From Vicia villosa (taxonomy: Eukaryota; Streptophyta; Magnoliopsida; Fabales; Fabaceae), in assembly GCF_029867415.1 (NCBI RefSeq), contig NC_081182.1:45152535-45216534 (forward strand): 64,000 nt of DNA. Reading direction: 5' to 3'. Under the pieces are notes generated by a model that was given only the letters and a program-made list of their open reading frames with translations, did not search any database and was not told the DNA's origin. Positions 23,956 to 36,269 of this stretch are shown in pieces. Both the position numbers and the translations under genes were made by a program. The first letter of the stretch is position 1, and each line of letters starts with the position of its first letter.

Positions 23956-24439
23956 AGCATTAGGCTGTTACGGTAAGCTATTACGTGTTCTTGCTATACC
24001 TTTTATGACTAACTGTGTTATAATTTACAATCCATTAAATCAGTTGTTTTCTTCTCCATCAATCTTTTCACCATATATGTCTCCTATTATTCAAATTAAG
24101 GAAAATACGATTTAAAAACGTTTCATTATAAGTGTGAAAGGTCTCTTGCAAAACTCTTGACAATATCTTAAGCTCTAAATATTTTATTTTGATCCTTATT
24201 ATGACGGATTTGCTGAAATTGCATGTTATCAGTTTAGCTATTATTTCAATTATATGTTTTTCATCAAGTGCATTAGTAGCTCTCAATACATACATGCAAG
24301 TTTAGTTGCCTTCAGTGTTTTTTCGTGGTTTTCGTAATGGTAACTTGGTAAGTTTTTTGTGGTTATACCCCGTTTTAATCTTGTGCATTTTGACAGATTT
24401 TCTATCATTGGCATATAAAGTTCATATACGGAGTTAAAA

Positions 24440-24838
24440 GACTCATTGAAAGATATTATCAAAGTTTGGTGAAGTTGAATATGTTATCAGAAGGAATAAG
24501 AAAAAGTGTTATGCTTTTCTTGTCATGGCAACTAAACAAGGAGTTGTAAGTTTTTTAACTAATGTTGTTGGTTGAATTTAAGTGTTATTGTTGTTGTTGG
24601 TTTTGTTAATTCTATTTGAATGATTTGCTGATTTGTGATTGTGGCTTTTTTCAGGTTGCTACAATTGGAAATGTGATTGGTCATCTTGCTAATCCATTGT
24701 TGGTTTTACCTCTTAAACCCGCGATGCCTACAAATTCTTAGGCTTCTCCAAAGTCTGTCGAGCCTGAAGTGCTGAGTAAACTATTTGGGTCTGGTTATCA
24801 ATCTTTTGAGGATTATGTTCTGATGAAACTACAAAAGG
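24440..24838 (+). pseudogene. DNAJC17-like (J-domain/RRM protein) two-exon fragment
   Basis: Exon 1 (to about 24546), after a one-base shift, reads FGEVEYVIRRNKKKCYAFLV then MATKQG. Exon 2 (24657-24838) follows a TTTCAG acceptor and reads VATIGNVIGHLANPLLVLPL, KPAMPTNS, stop, ASPKSVEPEVLSKLFGSGYQ, SFEDYVLMKLQK. The stop TAG at 24739-24741 replaces a likely CAG. The match is to the RRM part and C-terminal region of plant DnaJ proteins of the DNAJC17 type. The J domain is absent. Confidence 0.65.
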
Positions 24839-24959
24839 TATGTTGTTTACTTGTGCATTTTTACGTTTTGGTTTTTTTGACTGTTTTTATTCTAAGTTTA
24901 CATTAGTGGTTAGTGTGAATCATTAGGTTTTGATATACAGAGCATTTTTTATATAAAAA

Positions 24960-25570
24960 AAGGGAAATTATAGCTACTATTTGACAATATTAGTTGGCTT
25001 TGGAGATAAAGGGACATCTAAAATTGTGGCTTGAATTGCTGAAGAGAAAGTTGCACATGAAGCACCGGGGCTTTGCTACTTTGTGTCTGTCAAAAAATGG
25101 ACTGCACCTCAGACTCAACTTTTAAAGGTTGGCAACCCTGATTAAAACTGAATAAACTATCAATTTAGTCTCCAAATCATTATTACTTCTTTTCATGTTT
25201 AATCCCTAAAGTATATACATATAATAAATAGTCTCCTAAATATATGAAATTGGTGATGTTAATCTCTTGCATCTTAATAGTATGGACTAAATTAACAAAT
25301 TGTATTTACTTTAAAAGTTAATTATATTTATATACTTTAAAGACTAAATTAGAGCGAGATTGATATTTCAGGGACCGAATTGATGGTTTATTCATTTAAG
25401 AACAATTTATTTGCTCCCATTCCATCATTCCAAAGGTTATCAAGCTCAACATGAGATTTTTCTAAAACCATGCAGACTTGCTCAAGGAATGCAATGTGGA
25501 ACTAAAAGGTCCCTTCAATTATGTGGCTCGAGAGAAAGCTGGCATTCCCCGTAATTGGAAAAGTATTCTC
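24960..25570 (+). other. Unrecognised captured pieces
   Basis: Coding-like stretches read EEKVAHEAPGLCYFVSVKKW then TAPQTQLLK (about 25040-25128) and HADLLKECNVELKGPFNYVA then REKAGIPRNWK (about 25468-25562). They are separated by an intron-like AT-rich part at 25140-25440. I do not recognise them. Confidence 0.35.
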
Positions 25571-25576
25571 TTACAG

Positions 25577-25713
25577 GTTGTGAATGACGATTATCATCGG
25601 CATTGCAAAAGGAGTCAAGTTCTTACACACTGAAGTAACTCCTGGCATATTTGGAAACAACATTAAGATTGAAAATATTATGTTGGACAATAGTGCATCA
25701 AAAATGACACTAT
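25577..25713 (+). pseudogene. LRR receptor-like kinase (inactive-type) fragment
   Basis: The frame reads MTIIIGIAKGVKFLHTEVTP, GIFGNNIKIENIMLDNSASK and MTL, ending in TAA. This matches kinase subdomains VIa-VIb of plant LRR receptor-like proteins of the probable-inactive group, where the catalytic HRD is replaced (family form IARGIQFLHTGVxPGIFGNNLKIENILLDD). It is the last captured piece before the Helitron B end. Confidence 0.78.
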
Positions 25714-26239
25714 AAGTTTTTGGTTTATAATGTTATGAAGAATATCTTAGTTATTTATTTTGGAAAGTGTAGATATATCAGGATGTTTGAAAGAAATCTG
25801 TGTGTTATCATTTTTGTTGTGTTATTACTTTGGAGAGCTGCAGTTTGTATGCATTATCACTTTTGGGTGCAATTTTGTTCCTTAATTTCAATTTATTGTT
25901 TCATGTCTATTTGTTTCATGGTCTCTATATGACTTTAATTAGTTTTATATTATATGTAACCATATGAACCATCCTTTATCCTTTATAATCAGTATTTTAA
26001 AATGTAATAATTTGATATTTTTTATCATATTTTTTGTTTATTATCATTAAAAATATATTTTATCAAATTTTATACTAGATAGTCATTCAAACAACAAACT
26101 TTTTATCTTATAGGTCACTATCAAATTATTACCTTTATTTGAATATAAAATTCTTATTTTCTTTCTCCATGTCACAAGTTTCTTATTACCTTTACTTTAC
26201 ATTTTTCGTATCGTTCAAAAAATACTACACCATAAATAA
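25714..26239. other. AT-rich 3' part of Helitron B, no gene
   Basis: T-rich sequence without recognisable coding potential. Confidence 0.6.
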
Positions 26240-27249
<1,010 letters not shown>

Positions 27250-27824
27250 TCTACTATATAAAATTAAAAAATACCATAAAAGACCTCAATATTGCCTATA
27301 TAATTTGTTGCCACGTAAGTTGTTCTATTTTATTTAATATTTTCCTACTAAATAAATATTTTATATTTTTTTTATTTGATGATAATTAAAATAATTTTAT
27401 ACATAATTAATTAATTAATTAATTAATTTTTATATTACAAAAAAGAGAATAATCATCATAAAAATTAATCATCATAAACACCATGTAACAAAGGTATGTA
27501 AGTAAAAAAATACTTAAAATTAATATATTATTATATTGTCAGCATAAAAAAATACTTAGATTAATATATTATTATATTTTCAGCTTACAAAAATATTTAA
27601 ATTTAATATTTTATAATTTTCTATACTTCATTGTTTAAAAAAATATATCATTAAAGATGGATGTTATCACGTATAATTCAAAATTCTTTTTCACTAATTT
27701 AATTAATTAGTTTTAACATTTTTTATTTGCTGAATTAAATTTATTTTTATATTCATATTTTTTATTATAAAAATATAATATATGTCATAATTTGTCCCGA
27801 GCATCGCACGAGTACAAATACTAG
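27250..27824 (+). mobile_element. Short non-autonomous Helitron (575 bp)
   Basis: Starts TCTACTATATAAAATTAAAA after an A. It ends with a degenerate hairpin (CCCGAGCATCGCACGAG), ACAAATA and CTAG before a T. The TCTACTATATAAAA start, A/T flanks and hairpin-CTAG end fit small plant Helitrons. AT-rich interior, no ORF. Confidence 0.65.
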
Positions 27825-27825
27825 T

Positions 27826-29255
27826 AGATCTTAATTCAAATAATTTATACTATTAAGTTTGTTAAATAATTGAAACCTTACAGTAGTATATAATGTGTTT
27901 ACTTAGAAGAATATTAATAATAGTGATGATTGTCATAATTATTAGTAGTTAGAGCCTAGAGGAATATTTTACGGTGGTTGTGGTTATTGACATTGTTTAA
28001 AATAGTAGTCTGAATAGTGGGCAAAACAGTTGTAGTGGTTAGAGTAGTGGTGTTCAATGGTTAGAGTTGTTGTTAGAGTAGTGGTGTTCAATGGTTAGAG
28101 TTGTTGTTAGAGTGATAATCATTGATAGTGGTTAGAGTGGTGATTAGAGGTGAATGAAGTGATAATTTGAAATTGTCTTAGTATTGACTAGATGTGGTAA
28201 GAATGCTGATTGACAATGCTAAAAACAATAGTCATAATGATAATCAATGGTTATCATATTAAATATCCTATATGGTAAAGTGGGGATTGGATGTGGTCGG
28301 TGGTAGTCAAAATGATGGTTCGAGCAATAGTCGGTGGTGGTCATAATGGTTGTTTCTTAAGGTCATGTATAGTAATGGTTATAGTGGTAGTCGGTGATAA
28401 ATCAATTGTTGATGGTCAATGTGATGGTCATTGATGGCTAGTGGTAGCGATATGTGGATGGAGTGATGACCTGATGTGGCTCGGGTGGTAGTCATAGTAG
28501 TAAATGGTGGTTAGATTGAAGATCATAGATAAATAAAGTTAATTATAGTGATAACTGATTGTGACCGTCGATGATTGTCGATAATGATCATAATGGTTGT
28601 TGGAGTAATAGTGGGTGACCATTGATGGTGAATTTGTAGCAATAAAACAAAAACATAAATTATAAACCTATTTTTTAAAATTTAAATTTTAATGGAAAAA
28701 CTATTTTGAAATTAAATTAAAAAACCATTTCAACTCTATTTGTCGATAATGATCATAATGGTTGTTGGAGTAATAGTCGGTGACCATTGATGGTGAATGT
28801 AGCAATAAAACAAAAACATAAATTATAAATTATTTTTAAAATTTTAAGTTTTAATGGAAAAACTATTTTGAAATTAAATTAAAAAATTATTTCAACTCTA
28901 TTTTTGGCGAATAAATTTGAAATTTGAAATTTAATTCCTTCTAATAAAATTGAAATTTATTTTTCAAATCAAAAACTAAAATTTGACAATTATCTAATTC
29001 TTAATTTATTTGTTTATTGTCAAAATAAATATTAAACTTAAAAAACAACCTTAATTTTGTTTTATAAATTATTAAAACATAGTATGAGCACAAATTGTTG
29101 TAAATTAATTTAAAATAATTTATTATTTTTGTCTGCAATTCTAAAAAGTAATAATTTTACAATACTTAAATATGTAATTGCCTCCAATTTGGATGGATTA
29201 GTATTCACTTTTCTTATATTTTGTCAAATTAATATTAATTATGTTATTTTATTTA
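27826..29255 (+). repeat. Dispersed GTGGT/GATGG-rich repeat, copy 1
   Basis: Homologous to 38865-40212 and its duplicate at 58963-60310. They share the start (CTTAATTCAAATAATT, GTTTACTTAGAA), a core of degenerate short motifs (AGTGGTGGTCATAATGGT-like) and the end (GGTGACCATTGA, TTTGTAGCAATAAAA). 28576-28740 is tandemly duplicated at 28741-28900. The tail 29088-29255 also matches 50674-50845. The nature of the element is unknown. Confidence 0.7.
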
Positions 29256-29625
29256 AGAAAAGCGATGGATCCTGATACAAAATCCATAGAAAGAAATGAC
29301 ACTTGGGATGAGAGCTCATTATCCTTCATGCATGCTTAAAGATCATTAGAGTTAAATAGATATATAAGATAAAATATAATGAGAAGCACAAGATCAAATT
29401 AGTGGCAAAAGTATATTCTCAAAAGTATGGTATTGACTAAAATGTTGTGTTTGCACTTGTTGTTAGATGATATATCATACGAGCTATCTTAACAGTTGTA
29501 ACTAGTAATATCTGATGTGTTCTTCAACTTGATGTAAAAAGTGATTTCTTACATGGTAAGCTAGTTGATAATGTGTACATTTACGGACCTTCATAATATC
29601 ATAAAGGCATACTTGGTATGGTTTA
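29256..29625 (+). pseudogene. Ty1-copia reverse transcriptase fragment
   Basis: Broken frames read YNEKHKIKLVAKVYSQKYGI then FALVV and QLDVKSDFLHGKLVDNVYI. These are the copia motifs KARLVAKGYSQxYGIDYxExFAPV and QLDVKSAFLHGELxExVY. Several stop codons are present. The LINE at 29626 interrupts its 3' side. Confidence 0.8.
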
Positions 29626-29739
29626 TTTTTTTTTTTTGATAATCAAAGGTATATTAAAAGCACAAGGGGTGCTAACCCACAATTACAAAGAGGAGAATCC
29701 TAAAACATTCTCAAAGCAAAAAGAAACCCTAACCACCAC

Positions 29740-32700
29740 CTACAAAGAGAAGCAAATAGTTGGATTGACACACCAATCCACCCAATAAATAGGTTCTCTA
29801 GAATTGAATGAACATAAAAACCATTCCCATGATAATACTTTCATCATCCCAAGCGCATTAAAATTACGCAACAAAACATTATTGAAAGTAATCTCATTTC
29901 TACAATTCCAAACCCCCCAACAAAAAGCCAACCCAAAAATCCAACTACTATTGATCTTATAATTGATTCTACAAAAAGACTCTAAAGAACAAAGGCGATT
30001 AAAAAGATTACCCGAAAAGGTAGCAATATCAATCCGAAGCCAATCGCAAAACAAATGCCACCATTGAAGAGAAACCGGACACGTAACAAAGATATGCTCG
30101 ATATTTTCCTCCTCCAAACCACAAAGCGGACACAACAAAAGCGACGGATCCACCAAAATCTTCCGTTTTGCCAAATTATCCTTCGTCGGGAGTCTATTTA
30201 ACAAAAGTCTCCAACCAAAAATTAAAACCTTACTTGGAATCTTAGATTTCCAAAGACCACTCAAAGCCTTCAATAAATCATCAACAAGTGGCGGCCCCCG
30301 AACAATTCCTTCCGAAACCATAAGATAAGCATTCTTTACCGAAAAACCCATTGAATTTTTCCACCACACAAAAGAATCATCCACACCAATTTTTGGTTCA
30401 ACTCCAACTAAAAACGGTAAAAGCAATTCCACACTCTCACCATCCACAACCCCTCCAAAGGACTCAATGAAATTAATCCGCCAAACCCAAGAACCGGAAA
30501 TCCAAAAGCCATTATCACTCACTTTAGAACACAAAGGATCGGCAACACTAAAGAGAGAAGGAAAGCGCTCACAAAAAGGGATACCCCCCACCCACCTATC
30601 AAGCCAAAAATCAATAATGTCTCCATTACCAAGTTTACAAATAATGGAAGAAGAGAACCAATTTTCCAACGGACCCACTCCTCCCGAGCCAATCTTGCAT
30701 ATATCCTTCCACCAAAGCGAAACCTTATTTCTTTTGTGAATGACCGAGTTTGATAGCATAGTCCTTGTAATGTCACCGTACCTACAATAAAGAAGGTTAG
30801 TCCATAAACACATTTTGTCATCCAAAATCCTCCATTTCCATTTACTTAGTAACGCCACATTGAACCTCCCACAATGTTTCACTCCTAAACCTCCCTCCTT
30901 CTTAGGACGACAAACCGTATTCCACCCAATCCAACACACCTTCTTCTCCCCTTCCACCCCACCCCAAAGAAAAGTCCTTTGAATCTTGATAATTTCCTTT
31001 ATGACCACTTTAGGAGCTTTGTAGAAAGAGAAAAGATAGATAGGCATACTAGATAAAACCGAATTTAGGAGAGTGACCCTTCCACCAATAGAAAGATGCC
31101 TATATCTCCACGACTCCAATCTTCTACGCATCTTAGAAACAATCGGTCTCCACATATCCTTCCTTCTATGATTAACACCTACCGGTATTCCAAGAAAAGA
31201 AAAGGAAGAGGAACCCACCTCGCAATTGAGAAAAGTTGAAGCCGCTTGGATCAAGTTCGCTTCCAAGTTAACCCCCACCAACCGGCTCTTGGATAAATTT
31301 ACCCGAAGACCGGAAACCAACTCAAACCCCCTTAGAATGGCCTTAATGCACCAAAGATTATTCCTCGATCCGTCCCCAATTAAAAGCGTATCATCCGCAA
31401 ATTGAAGAATCTCAAAATGCAATTGATGACCCACTTTGAATCCACCATAATCACCCAAAACCGAGGCTTTCCTCATCAAAGCCGACAAACCTTCCGCCAC
31501 TAAAAGAAAGAGAAAAGGGGAAAGAGGATCCCCTTGCCGAAGACCCCTATAAACAACAAAATCTCTCGTCGGACTACCATTAACAAGGATTGACATTGTG
31601 CTATTAAACACCAACGCTTCCATCCAACTCATCCATCTCATACCAAAACCCATCCTCCGCATCAAATATCTCAAATAATCCCAAGACACACAATCATACG
31701 CCTTCTCAAAATCAACTTTCACCATCATGCATTCCAAATTATGTCTTTTTGCCATATCCAAAATTTCGTTAACAATCACCACTCCATCTAACATATTCCT
31801 ACCCGCCACAAAAGCCGATTGACAATTCGAAACGAGCTTTCCAATCACCAATTTCAATCTATTAGCAAGCAACTTAGCAAAAATCCGATACAAACTACCA
31901 ATAAGACAAATTGGCCTAAACTCATCCAAGCAACTCGGATTATCCACTTTTGGAATAAGAGCCAGAAAGGAGGCGGTAATTGCTTTAGGAAGTGTTGCAA
32001 ATTCAAAGAACTCATTGACACAATCCAAAATATCACCTTTTAAAATCGGCCAACAAACCTTGAAAAAGCCCATGTTAAACCCATCCGGTCCCGGACTTTT
32101 GTCACCATCGGAACTCCAAACAACATCCTTCACCTCCTCCTCCGAGAACACCCTCTCAAGACAAGAACTATCATCCGGTGATAAAGCGACAAGATCAACC
32201 CCATCTAACACCGGTCTAGAATAAGAATTTTCAGAAAATCTACTTTCGAAATGCCTTCTCACCTCTTCCTTAACCACCCCCACATCGTCTACCCAACCAT
32301 CAACCCCATTCAAACCCCCAAAAGAATTCCTTCTATTTCGACATTTGATAACCTTATGAAAGAAACGCGAATTGGAATCTCCATCCTTTAACCAAAGAGC
32401 CCTAGCCTTTTGGCGTAAAAAACTCTCTTTATTACGCACCACCTCCCACACTTTTTTAGAAGCCAACGACCGATGGATGGCCAAAGAATCGATATCCACC
32501 GGACTATCATCCAACATCGCAAAATCCAACGCATTTAGCTCCTTAAAAGCCTTCTCTTCTTGAAGATCTAGAAAACCGAAAACCTCCACATTCCACACTC
32601 GAAGTTTACTACGAAGAAACTTAAGTTTTTCCTTAAAAGTATAAATGGATCGATTACCTCTTGGAGCCTCAATCCAACATTTTTCAACAAAGGAGTAAAA

Positions 32701-33459
32701 ATCAGCATGTTGTGTCCAAGCATTAAAAAATTTAAACGGTTTAGGCCCCCAATTACGCATATTCCCTTTAAACCAAATTGGACAATGGTCAGAAAGCTCC
32801 CTACTCCCAATCACCTGATTCTCCACATTCCATAAATCCAACAAACCATCCGTCAATAAAAAGCGATCAATTCGACTACAACAAGAACCATCAGAACTAA
32901 ACCATGAGAAATTCTTTCCAACAAGCCCCACATCTACTACCTCCATCCTATTCATAAAAGAATTAAACTCCTCCATCTCAGTATAATTAATAGCCCTCGA
33001 ACTACCCCTTCTCTCGGTCTCCACTCTAATTGAATTAAAGTCCCCCCCTACACACCATTCACCCACCGGAAACTTCTCCTTGAAGCTCAACAAGTCACTC
33101 CAAAACCTCCTCTTTCTAAGAATACAGCAGGCTGAATAAACATTAATAATATAGATATTAACACCCTTCCACAAAACATTCAGACCCGTAAACCCTTCCC
33201 CCACAAAACTGAAATTCAGCTCAAATAACCCCCGACGCCAAAGAGATATCAACCCCCCCGATCTCCCATCCGACGCTTTAAAGCACCACTCCACATCTGA
33301 TCCACCCCATAATTCATAAATCAGTTTTTCATCAACCTTCTGGAGTTTACTTTCTTGAACAAGACAGATATCAAAATTCTCCTTTTTAATCAGAAGACTA
33401 AAACGTTTCCTCTTCAAAGCAGAACCACATCCTCGCAAGTTATACGATACAACATTCAT
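29740..33459 (-). CDS. LINE ORF2: endonuclease-reverse transcriptase (1239 aa)
   Basis: The protein makes the DNA nick and reverse-transcribes the element RNA at the target site. An apurinic-endonuclease-like domain spans residues 1 to about 230 (SYNLRGCGS near 5, QES near 35, GGDFNSIR near 138, SDHCPIWF near 221). Reverse transcriptase covers about 460-760, with FRPICLIGSLYRIFAK, a GLRQGDPLSPFLFLL block and the catalytic FADD at about 686-689. A zinc-finger RVT domain lies near 1090-1140 (CPLCG...EHIFVTC). There is no internal stop or frameshift, and the length fits full-length plant L1 ORF2. The ATG (33457-33459) overlaps the ORF1 stop by one base (TAATG), so re-initiation after ORF1 is likely. 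No RNase H domain was noticed after the zinc finger. Confidence 0.92.
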   Translation of the reverse strand: MNVVSYNLRGCGSALKRKRFSLLIKKENFDICLVQESKLQKVDEKLIYELWGGSDVEWCFKASDGRSGGLISLWRRGLFELNFSFVGEGFTGLNVLWKGVNIYIINVYSACCILRKRRFWSDLLSFKEKFPVGEWCVGGDFNSIRVETERRGSSRAINYTEMEEFNSFMNRMEVVDVGLVGKNFSWFSSDGSCCSRIDRFLLTDGLLDLWNVENQVIGSRELSDHCPIWFKGNMRNWGPKPFKFFNAWTQHADFYSFVEKCWIEAPRGNRSIYTFKEKLKFLRSKLRVWNVEVFGFLDLQEEKAFKELNALDFAMLDDSPVDIDSLAIHRSLASKKVWEVVRNKESFLRQKARALWLKDGDSNSRFFHKVIKCRNRRNSFGGLNGVDGWVDDVGVVKEEVRRHFESRFSENSYSRPVLDGVDLVALSPDDSSCLERVFSEEEVKDVVWSSDGDKSPGPDGFNMGFFKVCWPILKGDILDCVNEFFEFATLPKAITASFLALIPKVDNPSCLDEFRPICLIGSLYRIFAKLLANRLKLVIGKLVSNCQSAFVAGRNMLDGVVIVNEILDMAKRHNLECMMVKVDFEKAYDCVSWDYLRYLMRRMGFGMRWMSWMEALVFNSTMSILVNGSPTRDFVVYRGLRQGDPLSPFLFLLVAEGLSALMRKASVLGDYGGFKVGHQLHFEILQFADDTLLIGDGSRNNLWCIKAILRGFELVSGLRVNLSKSRLVGVNLEANLIQAASTFLNCEVGSSSFSFLGIPVGVNHRRKDMWRPIVSKMRRRLESWRYRHLSIGGRVTLLNSVLSSMPIYLFSFYKAPKVVIKEIIKIQRTFLWGGVEGEKKVCWIGWNTVCRPKKEGGLGVKHCGRFNVALLSKWKWRILDDKMCLWTNLLYCRYGDITRTMLSNSVIHKRNKVSLWWKDICKIGSGGVGPLENWFSSSIICKLGNGDIIDFWLDRWVGGIPFCERFPSLFSVADPLCSKVSDNGFWISGSWVWRINFIESFGGVVDGESVELLLPFLVGVEPKIGVDDSFVWWKNSMGFSVKNAYLMVSEGIVRGPPLVDDLLKALSGLWKSKIPSKVLIFGWRLLLNRLPTKDNLAKRKILVDPSLLLCPLCGLEEENIEHIFVTCPVSLQWWHLFCDWLRIDIATFSGNLFNRLCSLESFCRINYKINSSWIFGLAFCWGVWNCRNEITFNNVLLRNFNALGMMKVLSWEWFLCSFNSREPIYWVDWCVNPTICFSL

Positions 33460-34014
33460 TAAGAAAGGGTCGATGGAACTACCTGCTTAACGGAAGAGAA
33501 GCCATCCCTGGATTCCAACTCCTTGATAGCATCCACATACACACCGTTACTTTCGTGCCCAGAGATTCCAAAAGCCACCGCCTTAGACCAGAGTTTCAAC
33601 GCCACATCCTCAGAATCACCCGGCTTCAATCTGCCGTTTTCCTTCACCAAGCAAGAGTCAGAAATTGAATCGGAGGACGCCTGAGAATGCTGCGAAATGA
33701 ATCCACTATCCACCGCCACAAAAGGTTTTTTTCCCTCCTGGATTTCCTGTCTTCGTAAAGGTTCAAAAGTGGATCTGGAAATATGAAAATTTTGTCCTTC
33801 AGAATGTACCCCAAATGGCTGAACAAAGTCAGCCTCATCCTTATTCTTCACGTGAGTAACACGAGCGGAAATACCTCCCTCTTTCAACAAAACAGGCTTG
33901 TCTCCCAAAGAATGGGCCTTACGCGTAACTGGCCCAAGTCCTTTAATTGCTAGATCAAATTGGCCCACTGCTTCTGATACCTTCCTCCCATGGAAGTTGT
34001 CAACCTTGGGATGA
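33459..34014 (-). pseudogene. LINE ORF1, C-terminal part only
   Basis: An open frame ends in TAA at 33459-33461 overlapping the ORF2 ATG. It reads KVDNFHGRKVSEAVGQFDLA and continues for about 185 codons, rich in Ser, Lys and charged residues like the tail of plant LINE ORF1 RNA-binding proteins. The RRM/zinc-knuckle region is missing because the element is 5'-truncated near 34014. The ATG at 34112 lies in flanking DNA and is not the real start. Without ORF1 the copy is unlikely to retrotranspose on its own. Confidence 0.65.
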
Positions 34015-34021
34015 ATGGTTT

Positions 34022-35742
34022 GTATAATATAAATTGATTCTTTTGTTATAAAGACAATTGTAAGGGAAGGTTTGTTAAGTAGTTTTGCCTTTGGAATTGT
34101 TTTGAGCCTCATTTGTGTTTTGGAACTTGTTCATCGTATTAGTTAGAGCATCTCCATTGGTAGAAATTTTCTTGGTTGCTTGTGTCATGATTTGTGGGTT
34201 CAAATTGCCACATTGCATTTAAGCAATCTTTAAGCAATTTCAACTACTTTTACTCCAATGGTAATTATAAATAAGCAACATATATTTAACCTTGTACTCT
34301 TGTGATAGAATAAATGAATTCCAATTTGTACCAACAATACACTTGTTTTAATAAACAGTTTATTTGTCACTTATAACACAAACGCTTATCAAAATAAACA
34401 CTTATAAAAAAAGTTTATATAAGTTAATTTTATAACAAAAGATAATATAAGTTTAAATTAATTTTATATATGTATAAGTTGCTTCTTACGCTATCTTGAA
34501 GAAAATTATAAAAATAAATTTTAAGAAAAAATTATTTAAAAAATTATTAAATTAGTTATTTATTTATATTCAAATGAAATAGATTTTATGTAAGCTATCA
34601 AATAAACCGACTCTTCAAAAAGATCACACTTAGGGGTAAAAAATAAGATTATGATAATCTTCGAACCATTCTTGCCCTTGACTTTTTCAACAGGACATAT
34701 TTAGATTTGTCAAAGGCTAATTTACTTCAACATATTCCCATATTTATTTTTGGTTAGTTGTGTGGGGTTTATTAAGTTTGAAATTTCCGGTGCCTATTAT
34801 CATACCGGAAATTCAAAATTTCTGGTATTTCAATTATTAAAAAAAAACTATTTTTCTTATACTTTTGAATTTTACAGTAAGGACCAAAGACAGTGACAGT
34901 TCTATTGCAGGACAGGCCACCGATAGAGCCGGTGCGGTTGCTCGGCGCAAGCCTCAGAGTCCTCCGACCGGTTCTAACCGAAAACAGAGGGATGAACAGC
35001 AGGTGGTGACGGGGTTCCGCGCACCTTATCGCCGGACTGATAGAGCATCCACTGTTGTGGAGGAGCATGTAGTGGAGGGTTTTATCTTCAAAATACAATG
35101 AGAAGAGGCTTGTACATAACACTATAACAGAGTCCCTTAGAACTTAAAAGTAAAATCAATCATCGTGAATCTACAATATCACATTCTTCCATTCCTTTTT
35201 GTTGTGTTTTACTTCTGGCAGTAGTATATAGTTAAAACACTACAACACAATACTTTATATTAAATACCAGAAAGAGGACAATAGACAAGTGTAACATATC
35301 CTCAAGTGGCAAAGTCAACCCCGACAAAAGAGAATTAGGACTGTCTTAGTAAAAGGAAATTGGGGAGACCAAAAGCATCACAAACACATCAGCCTCCACC
35401 GATAGTCCATTTAGAGTTAGATGTATTCTTTCTTGTATTTCCGTGTGCTACTAAGTAGTAGAAAGAGAATGCAAGCTGGTGTAAAAAGCTTAACATGGCT
35501 ACCCTAAAAGAATCACTCTGGCCTAATTGGTAACACAATCTTTATAAACATTTAATTCAACACCGCAAGCCTGAATATATATACAGAAAGCAATTAAAAT
35601 ATAATAGCACACAAACTGGCTAATGTATCACATAAGTTTGTGATATATTTCTTTTATTAGAACCCAAGTTAAGTAATCAATACCACCATGATATATTAGA
35701 GTTGAATAACTTACAAAACCTACATTTGGGCGCACAAATTAA
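34022..35742. other. Intergenic, no gene recognised
   Basis: 34150-34290 contains GAGCATCTCCATTGG and ACTCCAATGG, typical of small MITEs, but without clear ends. 34560-34650 is related to 53550-53660. 34870-35100 is a GC-richer island with a 78-codon open frame (34865-35101, Arg/Pro/Thr-rich) that I cannot assign. The remainder is AT-rich. Confidence 0.4.
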
Positions 35743-36269
35743 CTATAAATCAAATATTTAGTATGTTATGAATATGAGCACTGGAAAGGAATCAGATATG
35801 AATCTGTAATGAAATTACGAAAAGAACTGTCATTTTCCCGCAACAGTTAAGCTAACCTTATGAGTAATATAGGTTGCATGCATCAACAAATAGCCTAAAA
35901 GAAGAAAGTTACCATAGAAAGGGTTGTGATTGCAATCTCATGAAATCGATCATAATAACCGGCAAGGAAACTAAAGATTCTCCGACATTACATTAACAGT
36001 TTCAAATCTAATGCTTATCAAAATCCTATCAAGTCAAAGTTGATATGAGATTGTGAAACCATCATAAATAAACAATTAAAGGAACACAAATCTTGAATAG
36101 GAAAGGAAGCCTTCTTCGGAAAACAACATAAAATATAAATGCAACACCAATTTCTTAACAAGCAATAACAATGAAAACAACAGACATTCCATAACAGCAA
36201 AACCCAATATAGAAACACCAAAAATGAAGCCAATACAGTAGCATATATGGTATGAACGGATGAAAAACC

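Larger units (their letters stand above)
29626..34014 (-). mobile_element. L1-type LINE, 5'-truncated, with intact ORF2
   Basis: The minus-strand element ends in a 13-nt poly(A) (T run at 29626-29638). It carries the C-terminal part of ORF1 and a full ORF2. A likely target duplication is ATGGTTT (29618-29624 and 34015-34021), which places the truncated 5' end near 34014. It interrupts older copia sequence. The unbroken ORF2 suggests recent insertion. Confidence 0.82.

Noticed and set aside
30467..32563. Plus-strand ORFs inside the LINE
   Set aside because: They are antisense shadows of the intact minus-strand ORF2.
34015..34112. ATG at 34112 as the start of LINE ORF1
   Set aside because: It lies beyond the likely element 5' end at 34014; the extra residues come from flanking DNA.
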